A DNA stretch of 64,000 bases from Aliiglaciecola sp. 3_MG-2023 (lineage in GTDB: Bacteria > Pseudomonadota > Gammaproteobacteria > Enterobacterales > Alteromonadaceae): positions 1-64,000 of the forward strand of contig NZ_JAUORV010000011.1 of the NCBI RefSeq assembly GCF_030548205.1, in the 5' to 3' direction. A program made the position numbers and the translations under genes. Below are positions 14,277 to 23,169 of the stretch, piece after piece. How positions within the stretch are numbered: position 1 is the stretch's first letter; the number at the start of each line of letters is the position of its first letter. The notes beneath the pieces are model-generated. The model was not told the DNA's origin. It saw only the letters and a list, made by a program, of their open reading frames with translations, and did not search any database.

Positions 14277-14549
14277 TTATTAAGACACCCATGTTTAAAA
14301 ATCGTGAACTACTGCTTCCTATGCTCAGGGAATTTGCAGCTTTTTTGATATAGGGATGCTAATACCAGTTATTAAGACACCCATGTTTAAAAATCGTGAA
14401 ATACTGCTTCCTGTGCTTAGGGGATTTGCAGCTTTTTTGATATAGGGATGCTAAAGCCATTATTAAGACCCCCATGTTTAAAAATCGTGAAATACTGCTT
14501 CCTGTGCTTAGGGGATTTGCAGCTTTTTTGATATAGGGATGCTAATAAC
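14277..14549 (+). repeat. Three tandem 91-base repeats carrying the AAGACACCCAT core
   Basis: Units begin at TTATTAAGACACCCATG near 14277, 14369 and 14460 (period 92 then 91). Units 2 and 3 differ at only a few bases; unit 1 has several more changes, and unit 3 reads GACCCCC for GACACCC. Each unit ends with GCAGCTTTTTTGATATAGGG. The first bases are the same repeat that borders the RAYT element. Confidence 0.9.
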
Positions 14550-14571
14550 CATTACTACCGAGCTTACGAAA

Positions 14572-17500
14572 CTAGGGTGTACTCTTGTAAGCAATTTGAT
14601 TCCGACCATTTTCTTTGGCCTGAAAAAGTAACTGGTCGGCCTGCTTTATACAGTTATCTAAATTGTTGTCTGTTTGCATAACTGCTATGCCGCCGGAAAG
14701 TGTTACTTTGAATCTTTCACCTGCCGATTTAAGTGTTAGCGCCGCGACCTGGCTTCTTACTCTGTCTGCTATTTGGAAAGCTATTTCAATACTCTCAGTG
14801 CTCAACAGTGCTATAAACTCTTCTCCTCCCCAGCGGCCTAGTTTGTCATCTAAGCCTAAAGAATTTTCAATTTTTTGAGATATTGCAATTAAGGCCTCAT
14901 CTCCAACATCATGTCCATAGGTATCGTTTATACTTTTGAAATAATCAATATCAAATAAAACGATACTGAAAACCTGATTGCTTCCATTTGACTCTGCTAG
15001 CTTATTTATAGCCGCCTGGGTAAAGCCCCTGCGATTATATATATTTGTCAGAGGGTCCAAATCTGAAAGTTTACGTAATTTGTCGTTAACGAGTGCCAAA
15101 TCTCGAGTTTTGTTAGTCACTTCATTCGCTAACTGCTGTGAACGCATGTAGAAACTGTAAGAGCGCCAGCGAGCATAGGAGTAAATACTGAGCAGTGCTA
15201 ATACTATCCAAAATACAATCGCGACATTTGACCAATACCAAGGTGGTGAAACTTTTATATCCATCGACACATGGTCTGATATCCATTTTCCATATCTATT
15301 GGTGGCTTTAATTTCAAGTACATAGTTGCCGGCATCTAAAGATGTATAAGTGATTGAGCGCTTGTTGTTTTTGAGTTCCTGCCATTGAGAGTTAAAGCCA
15401 ATTAGCCTATGTGCATATTTTATTTTCTCTGGGGCAAACAGTTCGGTTGCCGCAAACTCAAAAGTTACTACTATGTCACGATGTTCTAGTGCTAAAGACA
15501 AATCATTGATTGATGCTAAAGGTTTGTTAGTTGCGTTAATTTCGCGACTACCTAGATCGTCATTTAATATATCGATATTTGTAATATGTAACTTAGGGTT
15601 ACTTTTAGGTCTTACAATTTCGTCGGGATGAAAATGCGTTATGCCGTCTGAACCAGCAAAAAAAATACGACCGTTTGAGTTGATAGATTTTCCACCAATA
15701 AAGTATCCGCCTGCAGCTGTTCCATCAGCACTGTCGTAAAACTCTAACGTTGATAAGTCTGCTGCTATTTTAGCAATACCTTTTATACTGCTAACCCAAT
15801 AGTTTTGCTGCTGATCTTGCGCTATTGCGGCTATGGAAGCATCTTTCAAACGGCTAGTAGGAAATAGCTCTGAAAAATGTAAACTGCCTGACTCTTCATC
15901 TTCTGTCATTATGAACAAGCCCTTTGATTGAATTGCCACTAAATACTGGTTTTCAGATTTTTTGGATATCCATGATACGTAGTTACCTGGCAAAGAATTA
16001 GGCTGGCTAGCATGGTGTTCATAGTTAACTTGGGTTTGTTCACGGGGGTTTACTTTTACTAATCCTTTAGGCGTTGCTAACCATACTTTTTCTGGTCCGC
16101 TAACGTGGATACCTAGCACTCTGTCTGATTCATAATGATGAATAATTTCAGCCGTTTTTGGGTTATAGTGGTACATTCCATTCGATACGGTTCCTACATA
16201 AAGATTTCCTTGCTTGTCGCTCTCTACAGAGTATATGGGTATGCCTTCAAAACCAACACTCACTATACCGTCTGCAGTGCTATTTAGACGAGCTAATCCC
16301 ACTCTCGTGCCTATCCATAAAACGTCGTTCGTAGCTGAATAATATGTGCCCAAAAGAATATTATTCGTGCCTTGGTTAATGTCACCATCTTCAAAGTTTA
16401 ATAACTCACTTGTATCTAAGTTTGGTGCTACCTTCCAAAGGCCTTCAGGGGAGGTTGCCCAGAGAGTCCCATGTTTATCTACTTCCGTAGCATAAGCGAC
16501 TTTATTTTGGTTTATAACAACCTTTCGAAATAGCAATGATTGTGGAGAAACAATACTAAAACCACTGACTAACGTTCCATATAGTACTTGGTCTGATGAA
16601 TCGATGAATAAAGCGTTTATTTTTGATTTATTATCTGAATCTGTTTTTGATGTTTGCAGTAGGGTGAGTGCTTGCCCATTTTTCATCTTTTGAAAAATAT
16701 TTAGACCGGAGTTAGTGGCCACCCAAATCTGGCCCGACTTTGTTTGTTCAATGTCGTTAACAATGCCATGAGAAAGACCTTGCTCTGTGGAAAAATTCTG
16801 TGTTTTGATAAGCTCATAATTCGTGTCAAAGGTAAAATGAAACAGGCCTTTGCCGTTTGTTCCAACCCAAAGATTTTGATTTGAGTCGATAAATACAGAC
16901 CATACTAAAATATCACTAACTAAGGTGGGTAACCATTCTTGGGTGAGGGTGTTTAGCCTAAGTACGCCCGCGTTAGTGGCAAAATAAAGTACATTTTGCT
17001 GATCAGAGTCTATGTCAAATATGGTCAACTGTTTGGGAGGGTTGGGTATTAATACTTCACTGAAACTCTCTGCTAAATTTGCTTTAGTGAATAGCTTTGT
17101 ATCTGCTTCAAGCCATAGATCGTTATTTTGGTCAAAATGCAAAGCTGATATTCGTTGATACCCCTCTCCTACCTGCGAAGAGAGGTGAATATCTTCCATT
17201 TGTCCTGATTCAGCATTGAATCGATGTAGCCCGTTTGTGGTAGCCAGCCATAAGTTGCCATTCTCATGATTAAGCTCAAGATCGTTAATGCGAGTTGAGC
17301 GCAAGCCACTTTCCGAATTAGCTGTTTGCTCAAAATTGACGAAAGAAAAACCGTCAAACCTATCTATTCCTCTTTGAGTCGCAAGCCAAATATAACCATT
17401 TAAATCTTGTTCAATGTCATAAACGGTTGTTTGAGATAAGCCATCTTGAGTTGTCAAAGTACGTTTAAATAGCAAAGCTTCACTGACACTCGAAGAATGA

Positions 17501-17580
17501 GCATATGCTATGACGCCAAAAATAAGTGTGAAGCTAATCCATAAACGCAATGCTGTTACCTCTTTATACATGTTTTTCAC
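14572..17580 (-). CDS. Sensor diguanylate cyclase with periplasmic two-component propeller
   Basis: 1002 aa. A signal or anchor helix (about 10-30) is followed by a long periplasmic region of Reg_prop-type beta-propeller repeats (motifs such as GYIWLATQRGIDRFDG and NLWVGTNGKGLFHF), then a Y_Y_Y domain (about 690-785, ending SPPWYW), one membrane helix (about 788-808), a short coiled coil and a GGDEF domain with RWGGEEF. It should make cyclic di-GMP from GTP in response to a periplasmic ligand, possibly a sugar as in Bacteroidetes hybrid sensors. The inhibitory RxxD site before GGEEF seems absent (GLDD), so product inhibition may be lacking. No adjacent target gene. Confidence 0.93.
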   Translation of the reverse strand: MKNMYKEVTALRLWISFTLIFGVIAYAHSSSVSEALLFKRTLTTQDGLSQTTVYDIEQDLNGYIWLATQRGIDRFDGFSFVNFEQTANSESGLRSTRINDLELNHENGNLWLATTNGLHRFNAESGQMEDIHLSSQVGEGYQRISALHFDQNNDLWLEADTKLFTKANLAESFSEVLIPNPPKQLTIFDIDSDQQNVLYFATNAGVLRLNTLTQEWLPTLVSDILVWSVFIDSNQNLWVGTNGKGLFHFTFDTNYELIKTQNFSTEQGLSHGIVNDIEQTKSGQIWVATNSGLNIFQKMKNGQALTLLQTSKTDSDNKSKINALFIDSSDQVLYGTLVSGFSIVSPQSLLFRKVVINQNKVAYATEVDKHGTLWATSPEGLWKVAPNLDTSELLNFEDGDINQGTNNILLGTYYSATNDVLWIGTRVGLARLNSTADGIVSVGFEGIPIYSVESDKQGNLYVGTVSNGMYHYNPKTAEIIHHYESDRVLGIHVSGPEKVWLATPKGLVKVNPREQTQVNYEHHASQPNSLPGNYVSWISKKSENQYLVAIQSKGLFIMTEDEESGSLHFSELFPTSRLKDASIAAIAQDQQQNYWVSSIKGIAKIAADLSTLEFYDSADGTAAGGYFIGGKSINSNGRIFFAGSDGITHFHPDEIVRPKSNPKLHITNIDILNDDLGSREINATNKPLASINDLSLALEHRDIVVTFEFAATELFAPEKIKYAHRLIGFNSQWQELKNNKRSITYTSLDAGNYVLEIKATNRYGKWISDHVSMDIKVSPPWYWSNVAIVFWIVLALLSIYSYARWRSYSFYMRSQQLANEVTNKTRDLALVNDKLRKLSDLDPLTNIYNRRGFTQAAINKLAESNGSNQVFSIVLFDIDYFKSINDTYGHDVGDEALIAISQKIENSLGLDDKLGRWGGEEFIALLSTESIEIAFQIADRVRSQVAALTLKSAGERFKVTLSGGIAVMQTDNNLDNCIKQADQLLFQAKENGRNQIAYKSTP

Positions 17581-18209
17581 ATAGTGCTTGGCTATAAATC
17601 CGCAGATATCTTATAAGTCAGTTTTACGTTGATGACAGAAAAAGACGGCATGGTTTTCTTATTGTGTACCTATGATAGATTTTGCTTATCTCTCTAGCAT
17701 TTAGTTTTAAAATGCTACTTGAAAAGGTGGTTTCTTCTTGGACAAAAGAGTTTCTGGAAACACCCTGTGCGAAGCAGCATGAAAGAATAATCTGCAACAG
17801 AAGCAACAACAAACGAAGGTAAAAAATACCAGCAAGGGAATTAATTATGAAAGGTGAAGATAATTTGTCAACAATGAAATCACGTCAATATATTTAAACT
17901 GGTAAATCGTATAATTCAGTGACTATCTATATTGCTGTATTTGCTGTTTCGAATTCCTTCGAGTTAACGACTGCTTTTTTCAGTAATCGCCTAACTGCTT
18001 TACCTACTATAAATACGTTTCCTTCAAGTAATTTTATCAAATTTAGCTCACTGTAACCTTTATCAACGGTTGCAGTTTTCTGACGGTATGGTTTAGTCTA
18101 GGGTAATAATTTTAATCAATGTTGTTATGCTAACGGCTTATGGCGGCATGGCATCGATAGGCAAATTGGTGAAGTAAATTCGGATGTTAGCTGGAAGAGA
18201 GTCATAAAT
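17581..18209. other. Gap of about 630 bases without a supported gene
   Basis: Contains the divergent upstream regions of the propeller cyclase and of the truncated redoxin gene. Short open frames here lack coding character. GCTAAC at 18129-18134 and GTTAGCT at 18185-18191 mimic attC ends but no palindrome joins them. Confidence 0.5.
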
Positions 18210-18506
18210 ATGTTCACTCGAATAATCTTTCTCTTAATTGTCGATTTTTCGCTAAATAGTATTACTAAAACAGTATTAGGTGATATCTCAGCCAATTTAT
18301 TAGGTAAAGATAGTAAAGGCGATGTTGTTACCTTGAAAAATCATAAAGATAAAATTGGAGTGACATCCTTTTGGGCGGCTTGGCGATTGATGGTCTATCG
18401 AGCTCAACGTGAGGCCACTTCGCTAGTTCGCGTCCTTCAGTGCTTAATTTTCCGAATTATCATTAAAGAGTGGCGCCCCTTGCTGCGCCTTGAGAGATTC
18501 CAGTGA
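18210..18506 (+). pseudogene. Truncated TlpA/redoxin-like gene
   Basis: The first 60 or so residues read as a thioredoxin-like protein: N-terminal anchor, then SANLLGKDSKGDVVTLKN and KIGVTSFWAAW, which in TlpA-type proteins precedes the catalytic CxxC. The sequence stops matching just there (WAAWRLMVYRAQ), before any Cys pair, and continues as unrelated residues until a stop that overlaps the next gene's GTG. It is therefore best read as the 5' end of a redoxin gene cut off by the arrival of the GC-rich exporter operon. ATG 18210 has GGAAGAGAG upstream. Confidence 0.65.
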
Positions 18507-19738
18507 AACTTACAGGTAAACGAACGTCTTACCTAATTTTGCTTATTATCATCATCGTGCTGGGTGCATGGATGATGGTGAACAAATTGCAGGGGCCAGA
18601 GTTGGCTGTATATCGTATCCAAAGTAAGCCATTGGTGCAGACTGTGGTTGCGACTGGACGGGTTACGTCGGGATCGCGGGCTCAAGTAGGCGCACAAATT
18701 TCCGGTGTGATTGCCGAGCGTCTTGTTCGCGAAGGGGATGATGTTCAGGCTGGAGACGTATTGGCGGTGCTGCATGACAATGAACAACTCGCTCGCGTTA
18801 GAGAAGCACAAGCTGCGCTTGCAGAGCTTCGTGAATCGAGTAAACCGCAGGCCGATGCGACGTTGAGGCAGGCGGAAGCGCGGTTTGAGCAGTCCAGCCG
18901 CGAAGCGCAACGTCGAAAGGATCTATTGCAACGAAAACTAATTTCCCATGAAGCTGTAGAACAGGCCGTTGAACAGGAAACTGAAGCGCGGGCAGCGCTT
19001 GAGCAAGCCAAGTTTGCTGCTGAGATGTTGGCTGCTGGCTACCCAAGTGATGTCGCTGCCAGCGAACGCTTGGCGGCCGCACGCGCTGCACTGGAAAAAA
19101 CAATAGTGCGCGCCCAAGTCAGTGGTACGGTGTTGACACGAAATGCTGAGCCGGGCGACGTTGTGCAACCTGGTCGCGTGCTTTTTGAAATTGCTCGTGC
19201 TGGCCAAACTGAATTACTGGTGCCGGTGGATGAAAGGAATCTCTCGGTCTTGGGTTTAGAGCAAACGGCGTTATGCGTAACGGATGCCTATCCAGATCGT
19301 CCGTTTTCGGCTACCTTGAGTTTCATCGCGCCAGCGGTGGATCCAGAGCGTGGCAGTATTGATATTCGTTTACAGTTAGAAGCTATTCCAGATTTTCTGC
19401 GTCAAGATATGACGGTCACAGTTAATATCGAAACCGGTCGACGGGAGCGCGCACTTGTCGTGCCCAACGATGTACTTGATGATATTGACGGCAACTCAGC
19501 ACACGTTTGGAAAGTCAGTAATGGTCGCTTGCAGCGCACGAAAGTGAAGATTGGCTTGCGCGGAATGGGGCAAACAGAGATTACTAATGGATTAGTAAAC
19601 GGCGACCTAATTATTGCCAACATAGACTCTGCGCTGGAGGATGGCAGACGGGTGCGTACCCGTGAAGATGATGTAACACTACCAACCAAGGTAACTGATG
19701 CAGCTACCGCTCGCGAAACGCCGGTTAAGTTTGAATGA
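18503..19738 (+). CDS. MacA/HlyD-type periplasmic adaptor of an ABC exporter
   Basis: 411 aa from GTG 18503. An N-terminal anchor helix (about 10-27), a split lipoyl/barrel domain (VATGRVTSGSRAQVGAQISG and RAQVSGTVLTRNAEPGDVV) around a long helical hairpin (about 95-190), and a C-terminal beta-barrel and membrane-proximal part. It should join the inner-membrane permease and ATPase to an outer-membrane channel of the TolC type, as in MacAB. Its stop overlaps the permease start (ATGA). One 60-base line hand-counted (18841-18900) has 39 G+C, far above the neighbouring AT-rich DNA, suggesting transfer. Confidence 0.93.
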   Translation: MKLTGKRTSYLILLIIIIVLGAWMMVNKLQGPELAVYRIQSKPLVQTVVATGRVTSGSRAQVGAQISGVIAERLVREGDDVQAGDVLAVLHDNEQLARVREAQAALAELRESSKPQADATLRQAEARFEQSSREAQRRKDLLQRKLISHEAVEQAVEQETEARAALEQAKFAAEMLAAGYPSDVAASERLAAARAALEKTIVRAQVSGTVLTRNAEPGDVVQPGRVLFEIARAGQTELLVPVDERNLSVLGLEQTALCVTDAYPDRPFSATLSFIAPAVDPERGSIDIRLQLEAIPDFLRQDMTVTVNIETGRRERALVVPNDVLDDIDGNSAHVWKVSNGRLQRTKVKIGLRGMGQTEITNGLVNGDLIIANIDSALEDGRRVRTREDDVTLPTKVTDAATARETPVKFE

Positions 19739-20952
19739 CAGGCATATGGACCGAATCGACAATCGCTATTAGGTTCTTGCGCGAAGGTCGCTCACAAAGT
19801 GCGTTAATTCTAATCGGCATTGGTATTGGGGTTGCCGTTATCGTGTTTATCAGCGCACTGATCACCGGCCTTCAAGACAACATCATTGATCGTACTTTGG
19901 GTACCCAGTCACATATTAGGTTGTCGGCCCCCGATGAGGTAAACCACATTCTAGCGCTAGCTGATGCTGATGACAGCGTACAGCTAGTATTGGAAAGCAA
20001 GCGTGCGCAACGACTGCGCTCAATAAATAACTGGTTGCAACTGCGTGATGTGCTAGACACATTGCCAAATGTGACGGCGGTATCACCCATTATTTCCGGA
20101 CCAGCATTTGCTCGTCGTGGTGAAGCGCTTGAGTCGGTGGCACTGGTCGGCATAGACAGCGAGCGTTACCAGCGGATTCTGCCCATCAGCGAAGACATCA
20201 TTGAAGGCGTTTTCGAGGTCGGTGCTGGTAAAACTGTGATTGGCAAGCAACTGGCTATTGAGCTTGGCGTCAGTGCCGGCGACAAGCTAAGATTGCAGAC
20301 TGGGCAAGGCGGCGACAGTGTGTTGAGTATCGCCGGAATTTTTGAGTTAGGGGTGCGTGAGCTTGATGCGCGGTATGTTTACTTAGATATGAGTCAGGCG
20401 CAGTCATTGTTAAACCTGCCTGGTGCGGCGACGGTTATCGACATGACTGTCACCGATATTTTTCGCGCAGACATTATGGCGACACGCATAAGCCGACTGA
20501 CCGACCAGAAAGTTGAAAGTTGGATGGAAACTAATGCGCAGCTGCTGAATGCCTTGCAGAGTCAAAGCTTGTCGACAAATATGATCAGCATGTTTGTAGG
20601 TTTGAGCGTGGCGCTGGGTATTGCTAGCGTGCTCTCGGTAAGCGTTGTGCAGCGAACCCGAGAAATCGGTATCTTGCGCGCCATTGGTATCACACGTACT
20701 CAGATGTTGCTTGTATTCCTTATTCAGGGTGCACTATTTGGGCTGTTTGGCTCACTGCTGGGCGGCATTAGCGGTTATATGCTGGTCTGGATCTTTAACA
20801 CGTTCGGGCCGGGACTGTTTTTCATTCCGGTGGATCTCAGTTTGCTGGTGGCTGCTACCGTGCTGGCAACTCTGACTGGAATCATTTCAGCTTCGATTCC
20901 AGCATACCGTGCAGCGCATCTTGATCCGGTAGAGGCAATCCGTCATGTCTGA
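19735..20952 (+). CDS. FtsX/MacB-type ABC exporter permease
   Basis: 405 aa. One N-terminal membrane helix (about 21-45, LILIGIGIGVAVIVFISALI), a large periplasmic MacB_PCD-like domain (about 46-270), then three helices forming the FtsX domain (about 280-305, 325-355 and 368-392) with QRTREIGILRAIGIT between. This four-helix layout is that of LolC/FtsX-like permeases with a separate ATPase. Mechanotransmission exporters of this type move lipids, peptides or antibiotics out of the inner membrane. It overlaps the adaptor by four bases and the ATPase gene by eight. Confidence 0.94.
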   Translation: MTGIWTESTIAIRFLREGRSQSALILIGIGIGVAVIVFISALITGLQDNIIDRTLGTQSHIRLSAPDEVNHILALADADDSVQLVLESKRAQRLRSINNWLQLRDVLDTLPNVTAVSPIISGPAFARRGEALESVALVGIDSERYQRILPISEDIIEGVFEVGAGKTVIGKQLAIELGVSAGDKLRLQTGQGGDSVLSIAGIFELGVRELDARYVYLDMSQAQSLLNLPGAATVIDMTVTDIFRADIMATRISRLTDQKVESWMETNAQLLNALQSQSLSTNMISMFVGLSVALGIASVLSVSVVQRTREIGILRAIGITRTQMLLVFLIQGALFGLFGSLLGGISGYMLVWIFNTFGPGLFFIPVDLSLLVAATVLATLTGIISASIPAYRAAHLDPVEAIRHV

Positions 20953-21667
20953 AGTCGCTGCCTACAATCAGCGCCAAGAGGTGCTGCGGCTAAAAGGATT
21001 GAGGAAGAGTTACAACCTAGGTCTGCCAACTGAAGTAGAAGTGTTGCATGGGCTTGACCTTAGTCTTCAGCGCAGCGACTTTGCCGCGCTGATTGGAACA
21101 TCCGGTTCAGGCAAAAGTACTTTGCTCAATCTGATTGGTTTACTCGATACGCCAACCGCAGGAGAAATCGAGGTGCTGGGTGAGGCTACCCGAACCAGTG
21201 ATGACAGTCGGCGCACCGCTTTACGTGGTAGCAGGATCGGATTTGTATTTCAGTTCCACCATCTTATTCAGGCTTTCACGGCCCTAGAGAATGTCCTCAT
21301 GCCGTTGATGGTCACTCATGGAAAGCCTAGCGCCGAGCAGCGCGAGCTTGGTCATAGTCTCCTCGCCGAAGTGGGCCTGGCCGATTACGCTCAACGCAAA
21401 CCTGATCAACTATCTGGAGGTCAGCAACAACGTGTGGCTGTTGCAAGAGCATTGGTAACCCAACCTGCCCTGTTACTGGCAGACGAACCCACAGGCAATC
21501 TCGATAGCAAAACTGCAGACGAGGTCTTCGCCTTATTTCGCATGTTCAATCAGAAATTTGGTTGCGCCGTACTTTTGGTTACACATGATGCGAAACTATC
21601 CGCTCAGTGCGACCGCATAATAACGCTCGCAGACGGCAGCATCGCTAGCGACACAGGGACTTACTAA
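20945..21667 (+). CDS. ABC exporter ATPase (MacB/LolD-type)
   Basis: 240 aa, complete nucleotide-binding domain: Walker [10 protein letters not shown] (about 51-59), Q-loop FVFQFHH, signature [15 protein letters not shown], Walker [14 protein letters not shown] and H-loop VTHD. It hydrolyses ATP to drive the FtsX-type permease encoded just upstream; the eight-base overlap implies coupled translation. All motifs are intact, in contrast with the degenerate ABC protein at 31049. Substrate unknown. Its stop codon lies against the repeats at the left end of the RAYT element. Confidence 0.96.
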   Translation: MSEVAAYNQRQEVLRLKGLRKSYNLGLPTEVEVLHGLDLSLQRSDFAALIGTSGSGKSTLLNLIGLLDTPTAGEIEVLGEATRTSDDSRRTALRGSRIGFVFQFHHLIQAFTALENVLMPLMVTHGKPSAEQRELGHSLLAEVGLADYAQRKPDQLSGGQQQRVAVARALVTQPALLLADEPTGNLDSKTADEVFALFRMFNQKFGCAVLLVTHDAKLSAQCDRIITLADGSIASDTGTY

Positions 21668-23005
21668 GACACCGACTTAATAAGACACCCATAATATATG
21701 GTTAATAAGACATCCATAAGAAAGTGATGATTAAGTGGTAATTTTTGTTAGATGTTCTAGGCTTTAAGTTACTAAAATAACCAAGGATGGTTAGCTATGC
21801 CTCAATCACGTAAATCTCAAATTAGTCTCATTGATACGCCCTATTATCATTGCGTTTCCCGCTGTGTTCGTCGCTCGTTTTTGTGCGGTGAAGATAAGTT
21901 TACGGGACAAAGTTTTGAACATAGGCGGGGCTGGGTCGAGCAACGTTTACTTTTTTTGGCCTCTGTTTTTGCCATTGATATCTGTGCTTATGCGGTCATG
22001 AGTAACCATACTCATATTGTGTTGTGTGTGGATAAAGAAGAAGCCGATAACTGGTCGTTAAAAGAAGTGGTTTATCGTTGGCATCAACTGCACAAAGGCA
22101 CAGTACTTAGCCAGCGGTTTATGCGTGATGAGTCGCTCAGTCAAAGTGAGCTAATCACATTGAATGAAACGATTCATATTTATCGTCAACGTTTGTATGA
22201 TGTCAGTTGGTTCATGCGCAACCTCAATGAACACATAGCCAGAGAGGCGAATAAAGAAGATAACTGCACGGGTAGATTTTGGGAAGGACGATTTAAATCT
22301 CAAGCATTATTGGATAAGCCAGCCGTTTTAGCTTGTATGGCCTATGTAGATTTAAACCCAATTCGAGCCAAAATCGAAAAAACGCCAGAAACCTCAAAAC
22401 ACACCAGTATTCAACAACGTATGCGGGCATTAATTAAAGATGAACAACCAAAAAAATTGATGCGTTTTGTGGGTAACTATAAACAAAATATGCCTAAAGG
22501 TATCGCCTTTAGTCTTATCGATTATTGTGAATTAGTGGATTGCACTGGTCGTTGTATTCGAGAAGATAAAGCAGGTTATATAGAGAATCATCATAGTACC
22601 ATTTTAGAACGTCTTGGCCTTAATTCGGCCCAATGGATAACGCTTACCACAGAGTTTGAAAAACACTTTCACACTGCGGTAGGCAGTGAGCACATGATGC
22701 AACAATTTAAACGACATATAGGCCATCAACGAATACGAGGGATAACAAAGGCCAAAACGTTATTGCAGCAATTCTAAAGAACTAACTATCCAAATTCATT
22801 TAAAGCACCCCACACGATGGGCAATTCTTGCTGCTAGGAATATGAGTTAAATTAATATTAATGCTGCATTAACCCTCAGATATTCAAAAATCGCCGCATA
22901 TTTTTATTGCAAACCTCAAAGCAACTTGATGTAAAACACTTTTTACTGTTGATTCGTTTGAAATTGGTTTTAACTATGGGTGTCAAGGTAAAAAATTGGG
23001 TGTCT
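21661..23005 (+). mobile_element. RAYT element bordered by AAGACACCCAT repeats
   Basis: Left border 21661-21716 has three direct copies (ACTAAGACACCGAC, TTAATAAGACACCCATAA, TTAATAAGACATCCATAA). Right border 22973-23005 has two copies in the opposite orientation (ACTATGGGTGTCAAGG and ATTGGGTGTCTC). Between them lies one transposase gene. This matches the arrangement of a REP-associated tyrosine transposase with its cognate repeats. Related copies lie at 9787-10029, 14277-14549 and 25261-25310. Confidence 0.8.
21797..22777 (+). CDS. REP-associated tyrosine transposase (Y1_Tnp family)
   Basis: 326 aa. The N-terminus LIDTPYYHCVSRCVRRSFLCG and AYAVMSNHTHIVL (His71/His73 of the HUH-type nuclease) identify the Y1/IS200-like superfamily; GRFWEGRFKSQALLDKPA and CMAYVDLNPIRA are typical of the long RAYT group found in marine gammaproteobacteria. 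Such enzymes cut and join single-stranded hairpin DNA. The helix expected to bear the catalytic Tyr reads NLNEHIAREAN, and I cannot place the Tyr there; a Tyr at about 138 (RQRLYDVSWFM) is a candidate. ATG 21797 follows AAGGATGG. The frame is intact. Confidence 0.9.
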   Translation: MPQSRKSQISLIDTPYYHCVSRCVRRSFLCGEDKFTGQSFEHRRGWVEQRLLFLASVFAIDICAYAVMSNHTHIVLCVDKEEADNWSLKEVVYRWHQLHKGTVLSQRFMRDESLSQSELITLNETIHIYRQRLYDVSWFMRNLNEHIAREANKEDNCTGRFWEGRFKSQALLDKPAVLACMAYVDLNPIRAKIEKTPETSKHTSIQQRMRALIKDEQPKKLMRFVGNYKQNMPKGIAFSLIDYCELVDCTGRCIREDKAGYIENHHSTILERLGLNSAQWITLTTEFEKHFHTAVGSEHMMQQFKRHIGHQRIRGITKAKTLLQQF

Positions 23006-23169
23006 CAATACTCTATACTAGACGTTGTGATTATTAAATTGTGATTTACCATATCAATCAAATGCAGTGAGGTACGCACCCACTAACTGAGTTTAATTCA
23101 TTGCCAAATTTAGGCGTGAGTTTGTTTTGTGTTGCTATACATCATGTTATGAATAGAGAATCGAAGTAA

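Noticed and set aside
14277-14549. Evenly spaced repeats that might be a CRISPR array
   Set aside because: The whole 91-base unit repeats, with no variable spacers and no cas genes.
17624-17812. 62-aa minus-strand open frame with hydrophobic start
   Set aside because: No ribosome binding site, no recognisable family and poor coding character; taken as chance.
18129-18191. GCTAAC … GTTAGCT resembling a solitary attC site
   Set aside because: Ends look like R'' and R' boxes, but the bases between do not form the paired arms of an attC; likely chance.
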